NCBI GenBank assembly: GCA_025560025.1
Contig: CP048486.1
Span: 1,054,001 to 1,118,000, forward strand
Origin: Agrobacterium tumefaciens
GTDB taxonomy: Bacteria; Pseudomonadota; Alphaproteobacteria; Rhizobiales; Rhizobiaceae
Direction: 5' to 3'
Length of the DNA: 64,000 nt
Of this stretch, positions 9,406 to 18,612 are shown one piece after another. Under the pieces are notes generated by a model. That model was not told the DNA's origin. It did no database searches and worked only from the letters and a program-made list of their open reading frames with translations. The stretch's first letter is position 1, and each line of letters begins with the position of its first letter. The position numbers were made by a program, and so were the translations under genes.

Positions 9406-10608
9406 ATGCCCACCATCGCCCAACGCCTTAACAACGTCACCGTGTCAGCTTCGCTCGCCATGACCCAGAAAGCCCGCGATCTCGCCGCTCAGGGCATCAA
9501 GGTCATCAGCCTGTCATCCGGCGAACCGGATTTCCCGACGCCTGCCCACGCGGTCGAGGCGGCGCATGCGGCGGCCCTTGCCGGCGACACGAAATATCCG
9601 CCCGCCGACGGAACGCCGGCGCTACGGGCCGCGATCCAGCGGAAGTTCAAGCGCGACAATAATCTCGATTACGATCCGAGCCAGATCCTGGTGGCGGGCG
9701 GCGGCAAGCAGATCATCTTCAACGCCATCATGGCCACCTGTGACCCGGGCGATGAGGTCGTCATTCCCGCGCCGTCGTGGATCAGCTATGCCGATATCGT
9801 GAAGTTCGCGGGCGCAGTGCCCGTGCCGGTGGTTTGCCCGGAGAATAACGGTTTCCGCCTGCGCGCTGAAGATCTCGAAGCCGCCATCACCCCGAAGACC
9901 AAGTGGCTGCTTTTCAACTTCCCCAACAACCCCACGGGCGCCGCCTGCTCGCGCGCGGAAATGAAGGAAATCGCCGAGGTCATGCTGCGGCATCCGCATG
10001 TCTGGATCATGACCGACGACATGTATGAGCACCTGATCTATGACGACTTCGAATTCTGCACCATCGCCGAAGTCGAGCCGCGCCTCTATGATCGTGTCCT
10101 GACAGTCAACGGTGCATCGAAGGCCTATGCCATGACCGGCTGGCGCCTCGGTTTCTGCGGCGGCCCGAAAGATCTCATCAAGGCCATCAGCAACGTCAAT
10201 ACCCAGAACAGCGGCGGCGTCGCGACCATCGTGCAGGCTGCCGCCGTCGCGGTTCTCGACGGCCCGCAAGATCTGCTGAAGGAGCGCGCCGATATCTACA
10301 AGACGCGTCGCGACTTCGTACTAGGCAAGCTGGCCGAGATCGACGGCCTTCGCTGCCACAAGCCCGAAGGCGCCTTCTATATCTTCCCGAATATTGCCGC
10401 GCTGATCGGCAAGACGACGAAGGGCGGCACGAAGATCGAGAACGATACCGATTTCGTCATGGCGCTTCTCGCCGAACATCACGTTGCGACAGTGCAGGGC
10501 GCGGCCTATGGCCTCAGCCCCTTCTTCCGGCTTTCCTATGCCACCAGCATGGAAAACCTTGCCGAAGGCTGCGCCCGCATCGCCGAATTCTGCAATGGAA
10601 TGAAATAG
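9406..10608 (+). CDS. Class I pyridoxal-phosphate aminotransferase (AspC/AatA-like)
   Basis: Transfers an amino group between an amino acid and a 2-oxo acid in the cytoplasm. The 400-aa protein has the fold-type I aminotransferase signatures: SLSSGEPDFPTP near residue 32, FNFPNNPTG near 170, and GASKAYAMTGWRLGF containing the PLP-binding Lys near 240. It resembles rhizobial aspartate aminotransferase AatA. GGAAAT precedes ATG 9406. It is co-directional with the reductase gene 10 bases downstream and divergent from the importer, which suggests catabolism of an imported amino compound. Confidence 0.88.
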   Translation: MPTIAQRLNNVTVSASLAMTQKARDLAAQGIKVISLSSGEPDFPTPAHAVEAAHAAALAGDTKYPPADGTPALRAAIQRKFKRDNNLDYDPSQILVAGGGKQIIFNAIMATCDPGDEVVIPAPSWISYADIVKFAGAVPVPVVCPENNGFRLRAEDLEAAITPKTKWLLFNFPNNPTGAACSRAEMKEIAEVMLRHPHVWIMTDDMYEHLIYDDFEFCTIAEVEPRLYDRVLTVNGASKAYAMTGWRLGFCGGPKDLIKAISNVNTQNSGGVATIVQAAAVAVLDGPQDLLKERADIYKTRRDFVLGKLAEIDGLRCHKPEGAFYIFPNIAALIGKTTKGGTKIENDTDFVMALLAEHHVATVQGAAYGLSPFFRLSYATSMENLAEGCARIAEFCNGMK

Positions 10609-10618
10609 GGAGAACAGC

Positions 10619-11311
10619 ATGTTGGGAGGAAGTGGCCGTGTCATCATGGTTTCCGGCGCATCGCGGGGCCTTGGCCTTGCGATCGCCAAAAGGCTTCACG
10701 AAGCCGGGTTCACCGTCGCGGCGGGAGCGAGAAATCCGGCCGCCATTGCGGTGAAGGATCGGCTTTCGGCCGATCGCTACGATGCGGAAGAGGCTGGCTC
10801 GGCGGAGGCCTGGGTTGAGGCCGTTGCCACCAGATATGGCCGGATCGACGGGCTGGTGAATTGCGCCGGCATCAACCCCAAAGTCCGGGTCATGGATGCG
10901 GGTGAAGAAAGCCTCGACCAGATGTGGCGCATCAACGTCAAGGGTCCGCTGAGGGTAACCCGCGCCGCCATTCCCCATCTCGTAAAAACCGGACAGGGCA
11001 GGGTCATCAATGTCGCCTCACTGGCGGGACGCCGCGTGGGGTCGAATGTGGGTTATGCGATGACGAAATTCGCCGTCGTCGCCCTCACCCACGGCATCCG
11101 GCAGGAATTGTGGGACAGCGGCGTACGTGCCACCGCGCTTTGCCCCGGCTATATCGCAACCGATATGACCGTTGGCGAAACGGAAGTCAGCCGCGAGGAT
11201 ATGACCCAGCCGGACGATCTCGCCGAAATGGTCGAAACCCTGCTTCGCCTGCCGAACAACCTTTCGGTGGCCGAATTGCTGGTGAACTGCCGCAAGGAAG
11301 CAATGCTTTGA
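10619..11311 (+). CDS. Short-chain dehydrogenase/reductase
   Basis: 230-aa NAD(P)-dependent oxidoreductase. The Rossmann motif GASRGLG is near residue 13, NCAGINP near 80, the catalytic Ser lies in VASLAG, and YAMTK (YxxxK) is near 143. The C-terminus is short for the family. AGGGAGAA precedes ATG 10619, 10 bases after the aminotransferase stop, so the two are probably one transcript. The substrate is not predictable. Confidence 0.87.
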   Translation: MLGGSGRVIMVSGASRGLGLAIAKRLHEAGFTVAAGARNPAAIAVKDRLSADRYDAEEAGSAEAWVEAVATRYGRIDGLVNCAGINPKVRVMDAGEESLDQMWRINVKGPLRVTRAAIPHLVKTGQGRVINVASLAGRRVGSNVGYAMTKFAVVALTHGIRQELWDSGVRATALCPGYIATDMTVGETEVSREDMTQPDDLAEMVETLLRLPNNLSVAELLVNCRKEAML

Positions 11312-11317
11312 TCTTTT

Positions 11318-11352
11318 CCACGCGCGGCACCGGGAAACGGTGCTGCGCGTGG
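11318..11352. terminator. Stem-loop between convergent genes
   Basis: A 15-bp near-perfect stem (11318-11332 with 11338-11352, one G-T wobble, 5-nt loop) follows the dehydrogenase gene and precedes the end of the convergent LysR gene. The right flank is CTTTAAAA and the left flank TTTT, so it could stop transcripts from both sides. Confidence 0.6.
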
Positions 11353-11374
11353 CTTTAAAACCGGCCTGACCCTT

Positions 11375-12280
11375 TTATTTCAGGGTCTCCGCCAGTTGCA
11401 GCAATATCTCCTTCACGGCAAGCGCCGGCTCGGAGAGCGGCGTATTGTCCGATACGCAGAAGGACAAGGTTTCCTCAATCATCGGGCTGGCGATCTGCCT
11501 GACGACGATGTCCTCATTGGATTCCGCCACGATACGGTCGGCGATGGCCTTGGGCGTTATGGTCGCGCCAAGCCCGGCATCCACGCCGCGCGCTATGGTC
11601 CTGACCGATTCCAGCTCCGCCATCACGATCAGATCCTTGCGGCTGCGGGTAAAGGCGAGATTGATGGCGCGGCGCACGAAATTATAGGTCGGCGGCAGAA
11701 GGAACGGCAAAAACGCCAGATCGGCGACCGTGACCGGCGCATCGCCCGGTTCCACGCCGAAGCTGCGATGTACGACCAGCACGAATTCCTCACGAAATAG
11801 CGGCGTGAACTTGACCCCCCGGATCGGCCCGACGCCATGGATCAAACCCATTTCCAGACGGCCGTTCATAATCATCTGGCTATAGGGCTGGCTGACACTT
11901 TCCGTGATGTGCAGCAGAATGCCGGGATGAAGTCGCTTGGTTTCCTCCATGAGACGCAGCGAAAGCGTGGCGGCGCTGCTGAAGGGCGCAAGACCCACCG
12001 ACACCTTGCCGGAAAGCACAGCGCCCGCTTCCAGAGCCTCCGCCTGCGCCTGCTCCATCTGCCGCAAAATGACCTGCGCATGCCTGTAGACGACCTTGCC
12101 GGCATCGGTCATGACAACGCCCTGCTGGCTTCGGGTCAAAAGTTTCTGGCGGAAATGCTCCTCGATACTCGCCAGCTGTTGGCTGAGCGCCGGCTGGGCA
12201 ATATGCAGCACATCAGCCGCTCTTGTTATGCTACCCATGTCGACAATCGTGATAAACGATTTCAGGCGCCTGATATCCAT
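11375..12280 (-). CDS. LysR-family transcriptional regulator
   Basis: 301-aa regulator. The N-terminal winged helix reads RAADVLHIAQPALSQQLASI near residues 19-38, followed by the periplasmic-binding-protein-like effector domain (ESVSQPYSQMIMNGRLEMGLIHG). The HTH resembles the Nac/Cbl-like branch. It lies between the convergent dehydrogenase gene and the end of the kinase operon, so its target is uncertain. The aminotransferase/reductase pair or the PotABCD-like importer are candidates. Confidence 0.87.
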   Translation of the reverse strand: MDIRRLKSFITIVDMGSITRAADVLHIAQPALSQQLASIEEHFRQKLLTRSQQGVVMTDAGKVVYRHAQVILRQMEQAQAEALEAGAVLSGKVSVGLAPFSSAATLSLRLMEETKRLHPGILLHITESVSQPYSQMIMNGRLEMGLIHGVGPIRGVKFTPLFREEFVLVVHRSFGVEPGDAPVTVADLAFLPFLLPPTYNFVRRAINLAFTRSRKDLIVMAELESVRTIARGVDAGLGATITPKAIADRIVAESNEDIVVRQIASPMIEETLSFCVSDNTPLSEPALAVKEILLQLAETLK

Positions 12281-12370
12281 CTGCTGTTGATCATCCCATT
12301 GCTGCTTGCAGGAATAAGATGCTCAATTTGCAGACAAAGTCCATCTTCCATTTCCCGCCCGGACTTCCAG

Positions 12371-12397
12371 CCGTGGCGCAGCTGATGCGCGCCACGG
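12371..12397 (-). terminator. Stem-loop after the kinase operon
   Basis: Perfect 9-bp GC-rich stem (12371-12379 with 12389-12397) just downstream of the FGGY kinase stop on the minus strand. No U-tract follows, so it may be a 3'-end-protecting hairpin rather than an intrinsic terminator. Confidence 0.35.
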
Positions 12398-12415
12398 GGC
12401 CTTCTGGCGGAGCGA

Positions 12416-13918
12416 CTATCGCTCCTGCAAACGCAGGTCGCTCCAGAAGCTGCGCAGCTGTTCGGTCAGCTGCGTATAAAGGCCATAGCGCCGCCGGTAA
12501 TGCGTGATCTGGCCCGCATCCGGTTGATATGCATTGGCCACACGCGTCATCGCCGCGACTGCCTCTTCATAGTCGGGATAAAGACGGATCGCCACGGCCG
12601 CACCGATTGCCGCACCAAGCGCACCGGTCTCGCGGGCCTCCGCGACCCGCAGGGGAATTCCCAGAACATCCGCCATGATCTGCGGCCAGTGCTGGCTGCG
12701 GGAACCGCCGCCGGACATCACGGCACCCTCGACAGGCAGGCCCGCTTCACGCAGGACGCCGATGTGGCGACGGTGTTCGAAACATACCCCCTCGAACAGC
12801 GCTCGCAACATATGGCCTTCGCCGTGCCAGCCCGCGAGACCGTAAAATCCGCCGCGGAATTCCGCGCCCAGCCGCGAGCCGAAGATGAACGGGTGGAAGA
12901 ACGGATCGTCGCCGCGTGGCGTGACGGAACCGACCTGCTCGTTGCAGCGCTCGAAGGCATGGTCGCCGTGGTCGGCCCGAACACGATGCACATACCATTC
13001 GAGATTGGCTGCGGACGTGGCGCTGGATTCGATATTGACATAGCGGTTGCGGCCGAAGGTCGTGACCATGAAGACATCGGGGCTGACAACCGGCTTATCC
13101 GCGAAAACCTGATTGATGCTCCAGGTGCCAGCGATGATGGAAGCTTCCCCGGCATTGATGACACCCGACCCCATGGCGCTGGAGACGACATCGAAGAAAC
13201 CGCCGATAACGGGCGTGCCTTGAGAAAGCCCCGTCAGACCCGAAGCCTCAGCTGTTACATGGCCGACGATATCCGCCGATTCCACGAGGCGTGGGAAAAA
13301 ATCGACCGCATCGTCAAGCCCGTAGAGCGCCAGAAGTTCCCGGTCGAGCTTCGCTTCGGGGAAGGCAAGCAACCCCGCACCGCTGAGATCGGAAATATCA
13401 TTCGCGAGGCACCCCGTCAGGCGGAAGTTGACGAAGTCCTTGCAGAACAGCACCGTTCCGGTCTGCGCATATATGTCTGGCGCATGTCGTTTTACCCAGG
13501 CAAGCAGGCTGGGCGTTTGTGCTGGCCATGGCCGCTGCAGGCAACGGGCCTGCAATTGCGCTCCGCTTTTTCGGTCAAGCTCGGCCGCCACATCGGCGGC
13601 GCGGCTGTCGAGCGACTGGATGCCGATCAGAGGCTGCTGCCCCTTGTCCAGGAGATAGAGACCGTTGCCATGGCCGGCGCAGCCGACCGCAAGGATGCTT
13701 GCGGGGTCGACGGAGGATTTCGCCAGAAGCTCACGGATTGCCTCGCATCCATTGCGCCATAATTCCTCAAGATCGCGCTCGACATAGCCGGGCTGCGGAA
13801 ATGTGGAATGGCCGTCAATGGCGTGTTGCGCAACCTGCCGGCCCGCCGTGTCGAACAACACGGCCTTGATCACCGTATTGCCGACATCCAGACCCAATAT
13901 GTGATTTTTATCAGCCAC
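12416..13918 (-). CDS. FGGY-family carbohydrate kinase
   Basis: Phosphorylates a sugar or polyol with ATP. The 500-aa protein opens with the actin-fold phosphate motif LGLDVGNTVIKAVLFD and has GYVERDLEELW, KDFVNFRLTG and a C-terminal MSGGGSRSQHWPQ adenosine motif. GTG 13918 is chosen as start: it overlaps the aldolase stop by 8 bases and matches kinase N-termini, while the longer frame from 13954 adds residues with no family match. It is the last gene of an operon whose other members suggest a phosphorylated polyol as product. It looks closest to xylulose/L-xylulose-type kinases; the true substrate is unknown. Confidence 0.85.
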   Translation of the reverse strand: MADKNHILGLDVGNTVIKAVLFDTAGRQVAQHAIDGHSTFPQPGYVERDLEELWRNGCEAIRELLAKSSVDPASILAVGCAGHGNGLYLLDKGQQPLIGIQSLDSRAADVAAELDRKSGAQLQARCLQRPWPAQTPSLLAWVKRHAPDIYAQTGTVLFCKDFVNFRLTGCLANDISDLSGAGLLAFPEAKLDRELLALYGLDDAVDFFPRLVESADIVGHVTAEASGLTGLSQGTPVIGGFFDVVSSAMGSGVINAGEASIIAGTWSINQVFADKPVVSPDVFMVTTFGRNRYVNIESSATSAANLEWYVHRVRADHGDHAFERCNEQVGSVTPRGDDPFFHPFIFGSRLGAEFRGGFYGLAGWHGEGHMLRALFEGVCFEHRRHIGVLREAGLPVEGAVMSGGGSRSQHWPQIMADVLGIPLRVAEARETGALGAAIGAAVAIRLYPDYEEAVAAMTRVANAYQPDAGQITHYRRRYGLYTQLTEQLRSFWSDLRLQER

Positions 13919-14759
13919 GATTATAGATGTCCCATGCTTCCTCACCGCCCGCACCCTGGTGGATGATGGCCATCAAGGCCGCAACGACGGCCTTCGGATT
14001 GTCATGCTGATAGATGTTGCGTCCATAAACCATTCCGTTCGCACCCTCGGCCATCAGCGCCGCCGATTTCGCCAGCACGTTGCGCAAATCCTCACGCCCT
14101 CCGCCCCGCACCAGCACCGGGCAGCGCGCCGCCTCGATCACGCGGTGAAAATCATGCGGGTTGCTGGTCGGGTCGGCCTTGATGATATCGGCTCCCATTT
14201 CCGAAGCAAGACGCACCAGCGTGACGATCTTTTCAGCATCGCCATCCACCTGATACCCGCCGCGCACATCATTGGGCAGCATCACCAGCGGCTCGATCAT
14301 CAGCGGCATGCCGAAACGATGGCAATCGGCCCGCACGCGGCTGATATTTTCGACACATTGGCGAAACAGCTCCGGCTCGTCAGGCAGCATGAACAGATTA
14401 ACGACAACGCAGGTGGCATCCATCTCCAGCGCACCGATGATCGGATCGTGATAATTCTGAAGCTGCGACCACATGGTTCTGTGGCGCGTGGAATTGTAAG
14501 GGTTACCCATGTCGATGCGCATGACGAGCGCCGGCTTGTCCCGCTCCGGCCTCTGCTGCAGCAGATCCGCCTGGCCGTAAACCATCTGGATGGCGTCGGG
14601 ACCGGCCTCCACCAGCCTGTCGACGGTCTGCGCCATATCTTCCAGCCCGACGAGGAAGCTCGGTTCGTTGCAAACCCCGTGATCGATGGCCACATCCAGG
14701 CATCCGCCATTGCGGAACAGCCGGTTCATGCGCGCCTTTTTCGAAATCCGCATCATCAT
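13911..14759 (-). CDS. Class I aldolase of the DhnA/LsrF family
   Basis: 282-aa TIM-barrel Schiff-base aldolase. The family opening DVAIDHG is near residue 24, ADIIKADPTSN carries the probable Schiff-base Lys near 185, and VRGGGRED followed by GMVYGRNIYQ forms the C-terminal phosphate site. ATG 14759 overlaps the dehydrogenase stop by ATGA and follows AAGGAG; a further in-frame ATG at 14774 is less likely. Its place between a kinase and a phosphopolyol dehydrogenase suggests cleavage of a ketose phosphate, possibly to dihydroxyacetone phosphate. That reaction is inference. Confidence 0.82.
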   Translation of the reverse strand: MMMRISKKARMNRLFRNGGCLDVAIDHGVCNEPSFLVGLEDMAQTVDRLVEAGPDAIQMVYGQADLLQQRPERDKPALVMRIDMGNPYNSTRHRTMWSQLQNYHDPIIGALEMDATCVVVNLFMLPDEPELFRQCVENISRVRADCHRFGMPLMIEPLVMLPNDVRGGYQVDGDAEKIVTLVRLASEMGADIIKADPTSNPHDFHRVIEAARCPVLVRGGGREDLRNVLAKSAALMAEGANGMVYGRNIYQHDNPKAVVAALMAIIHQGAGGEEAWDIYNRG

Positions 14760-16480
14760 GCATTCTCCTTGCATCTGTGTTGAAGCATTGCCGGCGTGAC
14801 GCCGTAAAAGGTCTCCAGCTCATCAATGAGCCGCTGCCGTTCCGCCGCCGCTTGGCTCGGCGTCCAGCCCAACTCGCGCACCGCAACATTCAGGATCGCA
14901 TCGATCAGATCGGCATCTATGACGCCGGTGATGGCAAGCGTCGTGCGTCGCAGGATGAGGTCGGTCAGGTGCCGGACATGTTCGGAGCGGATCAACCAGA
15001 CCAGCTCGGCGGCCGTGATTGGCAGATTTTCGCAAAGCGGTGCATCATCCGGGCGGGCCCGGCAAAAGCCCATCAATTCGAGTGCGCGTGAACCATAGGC
15101 CAACGCCAGATGCTCAGCCCTATCCCTCCCGATTGAAAACTCCTCCACCAGCAGGGCCGGCAGGCGTCCCGCCCCGGTGGGGAAATTCCTGCCGCCGCCG
15201 ATAGGGCGGTCCATCGTGTCGGCCCGCCGCTTGCGTCCGAGAAAGGCCAGAACATCGTCGGTCACCTGTTCACCAAAGGCCCTGAAGGTCGTCCACTTGC
15301 CGCCGATCATGCAGAATTGCGGCGGATCGCCCGCAACGCGGTGGACGAAATGGCTGCGGGAAATTCTTCCGGTAAAGGCGGCATCACTGCGCGGTAGCGG
15401 GCGTATGCCGCTGAAACTGAAGACGATGTCGGAATGGTCGACAGTAATCCGCGGAAAGACCTGACGGATCGCCTCGAGAATGTAATCTCGCTCCTCGGGC
15501 TCGCATCGCACCCGCTCGGGACGCTCCACCTTTATGTCGGTGGAGCCGGCCAGAACCCGGCCGAGATAGGGAAAAAGGATACAGACGCGGTTGTCGGCAT
15601 TCTCGAAAAAGATCATATGGCCGTTCAGGGCCTTGAGAAGCGCCTCATTGGCGATGATCAGATGCGATCCCTTGGTTCCAGAAACGGTCGGTTTTGCCTT
15701 CTCCGCCGCCGGGGCGGCGGTCAGCGCACCAATCGTCTCATCGATCCAGGCGCCGGTCGCATTGACGATGACCCTTGGCCGGATCGACAGGGTTTCGTCC
15801 ATTCCCTCAATCCGAAGTCGATATTCACCATCAAGACGGACAAGCTCGGCATAGTTTAGCGCAATACTTTGTGGCGCATCGGCGCAAGTGTCGATCAGAA
15901 GCTCCAGCGCAAGCCGTTCGGGCTGGCTGATCCAGGCATCGTAATAAGTTGCCGAATATCTGATCCCCGGGGTTAGACCCGGCCAACGCTCCAGCGTCTT
16001 GCCCGCGCTGCGAAACTCATGGCGAGGCAGGATGCGGTTTTTGCGGGTAACGAAGTCATAGAGCATGAGGCCCGCCTTGATGGCGAGCGCCCCCCGGCTG
16101 GCCGGTTTGCCGCCGGAGCCGGCAAAGGTTGCCGCCGCGTTGAACAGGCCGCTGAAAGTCGAAAAAATCGGAATTGTCGTCGGCAGCGGATGAACCATAT
16201 GCGGCGCAAGCCTCAGAAGTGCATCTCGCTCCCGCAACGATTCCGCAACGAGGCCGAATTCACCGTTTTCGAGATAACGCAGGCCGCCATGGATCATGCG
16301 CGAGGGTGCGGCGCTGCAACCGGAGGAGAAATCGTTACGCTCGACCAGCAGCACCCGCAGCCCCTGCAAGGCAAGATCACGATAGGCGGCAATTCCGTTG
16401 ATGCCGCCGCCGATGACGACGGCGTCGAAATCACCGTCGAGCCGGATACGGCGCAGAGCGTCCTCGCGAAAACTGGGCAT
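14756..16480 (-). CDS. FAD-dependent glycerol-3-phosphate-dehydrogenase-like enzyme
   Basis: 574-aa flavoprotein of the GlpD/EryB family. The N-terminal FAD motif VVIGGGINGIAAYRDLALQG is at about residue 20, SRMIHGGLRYLENGEF near 60, FSGIRPLP and GGKWTTFR in the C-terminal half, then a helical GlpD C-domain. It is distinct from the glycerol-operon GlpD (36720-38243). Together with an FGGY kinase and a SorC regulator it recalls the erythritol genes eryA, eryB and eryD. It probably oxidises a polyol phosphate and passes electrons to the quinone pool. The substrate is inferred, not seen. Confidence 0.82.
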   Translation of the reverse strand: MPSFREDALRRIRLDGDFDAVVIGGGINGIAAYRDLALQGLRVLLVERNDFSSGCSAAPSRMIHGGLRYLENGEFGLVAESLRERDALLRLAPHMVHPLPTTIPIFSTFSGLFNAAATFAGSGGKPASRGALAIKAGLMLYDFVTRKNRILPRHEFRSAGKTLERWPGLTPGIRYSATYYDAWISQPERLALELLIDTCADAPQSIALNYAELVRLDGEYRLRIEGMDETLSIRPRVIVNATGAWIDETIGALTAAPAAEKAKPTVSGTKGSHLIIANEALLKALNGHMIFFENADNRVCILFPYLGRVLAGSTDIKVERPERVRCEPEERDYILEAIRQVFPRITVDHSDIVFSFSGIRPLPRSDAAFTGRISRSHFVHRVAGDPPQFCMIGGKWTTFRAFGEQVTDDVLAFLGRKRRADTMDRPIGGGRNFPTGAGRLPALLVEEFSIGRDRAEHLALAYGSRALELMGFCRARPDDAPLCENLPITAAELVWLIRSEHVRHLTDLILRRTTLAITGVIDADLIDAILNVAVRELGWTPSQAAAERQRLIDELETFYGVTPAMLQHRCKENA

Positions 16481-16545
16481 AGAAATACCGTTCGCCGGCT
16501 GATGACCAGCGTCCCAATGTTGTTGACCGTTTAAAGCGACAGGAG

Positions 16546-16591
16546 AGACGGGAGGCGAAAAATTATCTTGTCTTCGCGAGGCCCCGTCTCA
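16546..16591. repeat. Stem-loop inside the polyol operon
   Basis: The 121-base gap between the aldo/keto reductase and dehydrogenase genes holds an 8-bp inverted repeat GAGACGGG/CCCGTCTC (16546-16553 and 16584-16591). It could tune expression of the downstream half of the operon. Confidence 0.35.
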
Positions 16592-16601
16592 GCGACATGA
16601 T

Positions 16602-17600
16602 TTAAGTATCGAGCCCGACAAGATGCTCGGCGACACCGGCGCTGATGAGAGCCAGTTCACCCTCAGTAAGTCGCAGGCGGGCCGCAGCGGCGTTTTCAAC
16701 CGCCTGAGCCGGATCGCGCGCACCGCACAGCGAGAAGGTGATGCCAGGCTGGGCAATCGTCCAGGCAATCACCACCTGCGCTATCGACGCCGCATGCGCT
16801 TCGGCCACGGGTTGCAGCGACCGCATCAGCCGCGCGATCTTCTCGCGGTTCGCCTGGCTGAAGCGCGGATTGCCGTGGCGCTGGTCATCCTCCGCAAAGA
16901 CCCGCTCAGGCCCAACCTTGCCCGACAGGAGACCAAGCGCGAGGGACGAATAACTCAAAACCGAGACAGCATTCCTTCGGCAAAGCGGCAGCAGGGTCGT
17001 CTCGATATCCCGCTTCACCATGGAATATTCTTCCTGAATGGCATCAAGCGCGCCGGTGGCGATATAGGCCTCAAGATCGCCGGGCGAGACATTGCTTGCC
17101 CCGATGGAGCGGATTTTCCCCTCCTCCTTCAGCCGCACCAGAGCTCCAACCGTTTCGGCAATCGGCGTCGTGGCGTCTTGCCAATGGGTGACGTAGTGAT
17201 CGATATAGTCGGTTCCGAGCCGTTTCAGACTTTCTTCGACCTCATAACGGATAGAGGCAGGACCAAGATAACGGTGAACGGGTTTACCATCCTGATGGAA
17301 GAAATAAGCGCCCTCGTTCACGTGCCAGACGAGGCCGCATTTGGTGACCAGCACCACCTTGTCGCGCCTGCCGGCAATCGCCTTGCCGACAATGGTTTCT
17401 GCGAGCCCCATGCCATAGGCCGGCGCGGTGTCGATCAGGGAAATGCCGGCATCAATCGAGGCCTGAATGGCGGCGATGGATTGCCGCTCGTCGGTGCCGC
17501 CCCACATCCAGCCGCCGATGGCCCAGGTGCCCAGCCCCACGGCAGATGCGCCAATGCCGCTGCCGCCGATTGTCCGGGTCAATATTGCATTGTCCGTCAC
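16602..17600 (-). CDS. Aldo/keto reductase
   Basis: 332-aa NAD(P)H-dependent oxidoreductase of the AKR superfamily. DTAPAYGMGLAE gives the catalytic Asp and Tyr near residue 50, VTKCG the Lys, and THWQD a His. GTG 17600 overlaps the SorC gene stop by GTGA; longer in-frame starts inside the SorC gene have no family match. It resembles sugar dehydrogenases of the L-fucose/D-threo-aldose type, so it may act on the free sugar or on the aldehyde released by the aldolase. Confidence 0.84.
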   Translation of the reverse strand: MTDNAILTRTIGGSGIGASAVGLGTWAIGGWMWGGTDERQSIAAIQASIDAGISLIDTAPAYGMGLAETIVGKAIAGRRDKVVLVTKCGLVWHVNEGAYFFHQDGKPVHRYLGPASIRYEVEESLKRLGTDYIDHYVTHWQDATTPIAETVGALVRLKEEGKIRSIGASNVSPGDLEAYIATGALDAIQEEYSMVKRDIETTLLPLCRRNAVSVLSYSSLALGLLSGKVGPERVFAEDDQRHGNPRFSQANREKIARLMRSLQPVAEAHAASIAQVVIAWTIAQPGITFSLCGARDPAQAVENAAAARLRLTEGELALISAGVAEHLVGLDT

Positions 17601-18571
17601 GAAGTTTCCCCTTCTTCCTGATCCAGTAAATAACCGGCGATCGCCTCGTCCACGACGAGCGAGGTCAGATAGCGGCCGGCAAGCGTGGCCGCCACCGGCC
17701 CGGCCTTGATGGCGCCTGCCGCCACGCCGATGATGTTCGGGCACCGGGCGAGTTGCCCGGGGTCCAGCGCCACCACGCGCGAATTGAGATCGATACGCGC
17801 CAGTTGCCCGTCCGCCATGGTGAGATGGGCAAGAAATTCGCCGGCAATACCAGCATCCACCAGCGCCTGCCCGCCACGGGCCGCATCCGGCAGAAGATCG
17901 TAATAGCCGGAACCGGGCGCTTCCACCGAACCGATGCCGACCAGCGCCACCTGCGCCTGCCGCGCCAAGTCGAATACCTCACGGATCGATGCGACATTCA
18001 TCAGCAGATCACGCTGTTCCTCGTCCTCGGCAAACAATGGCGCATGAACGAGCGATGCGCTGCCGCCCAGCTTTTCTGCCAGTTGCGTGGCGAGATGATT
18101 GACATCCGTATAGTGCTTGCCCTGCACACCGCCGGTCAGCGGCACCACCCGCACATCGAAACGGCGCTCCGCCTCCAGATTGTCGACAACGGCACTCACC
18201 GCCTTGCCGCCGGTAATCGCGATCACATCGCCGTCACGAATAGTCTCCAGCAAGTGGTTGGCGGCTACCCGACCCACCATCTGCAAGGCGGTTTCCGGAT
18301 TATCGGAGACTGTTGGCGTCACCACCGACTGCCTGAGGCCGAAACGCTGGGTGATCTCGTTTTCAAGGTCCACCAGCCGCTGATAGGGGCTGGCGATGGT
18401 GATTTTCACCATGCCCGCCTTACGGCCGGCCGCAATCATGCGGTTGACCTTGGTATGGGAAAGATTGAGCCGCTCGGCGATTTCCGACTGCTTCACACCC
18501 TCGATGAAATGCAGCACCAGGACGGAATATATCTGTCGCTGCTGATCGAAATCGTCCTTGATGTCCAGCAT
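17597..18571 (-). CDS. SorC/LsrR-family transcriptional regulator
   Basis: 324-aa regulator. The N-terminal HTH (KQSEIAERLNLSHTKVNRMIA) is followed by a phosphosugar-binding domain (GDVIAITGGKAVSAVVDNL, VPLTGGVQGK, GIGSVE). ATG 18571 is chosen because GGAGAAA stands 9 bases upstream; an in-frame GTG at 18601 is weaker. It lies inside the operon it probably controls. Inverted repeats before rbsB (22261-22291, half-site 22358-22367) are likely operators. The inducer is likely a phosphorylated pathway intermediate, as known for LsrR and EryD. Confidence 0.86.
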   Translation of the reverse strand: MLDIKDDFDQQRQIYSVLVLHFIEGVKQSEIAERLNLSHTKVNRMIAAGRKAGMVKITIASPYQRLVDLENEITQRFGLRQSVVTPTVSDNPETALQMVGRVAANHLLETIRDGDVIAITGGKAVSAVVDNLEAERRFDVRVVPLTGGVQGKHYTDVNHLATQLAEKLGGSASLVHAPLFAEDEEQRDLLMNVASIREVFDLARQAQVALVGIGSVEAPGSGYYDLLPDAARGGQALVDAGIAGEFLAHLTMADGQLARIDLNSRVVALDPGQLARCPNIIGVAAGAIKAGPVAATLAGRYLTSLVVDEAIAGYLLDQEEGETS

Positions 18572-18612
18572 GATCGTCTTTCTCCAGTTACCCATCGCCA
18601 CTCAACGGGCGT

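Noticed and set aside
17601..17744. N-terminal extension of the aldo/keto reductase
   Set aside because: It lies inside the SorC gene and is Arg-rich without family similarity; GTG 17600 gives the GTGA overlap seen elsewhere in the operon.
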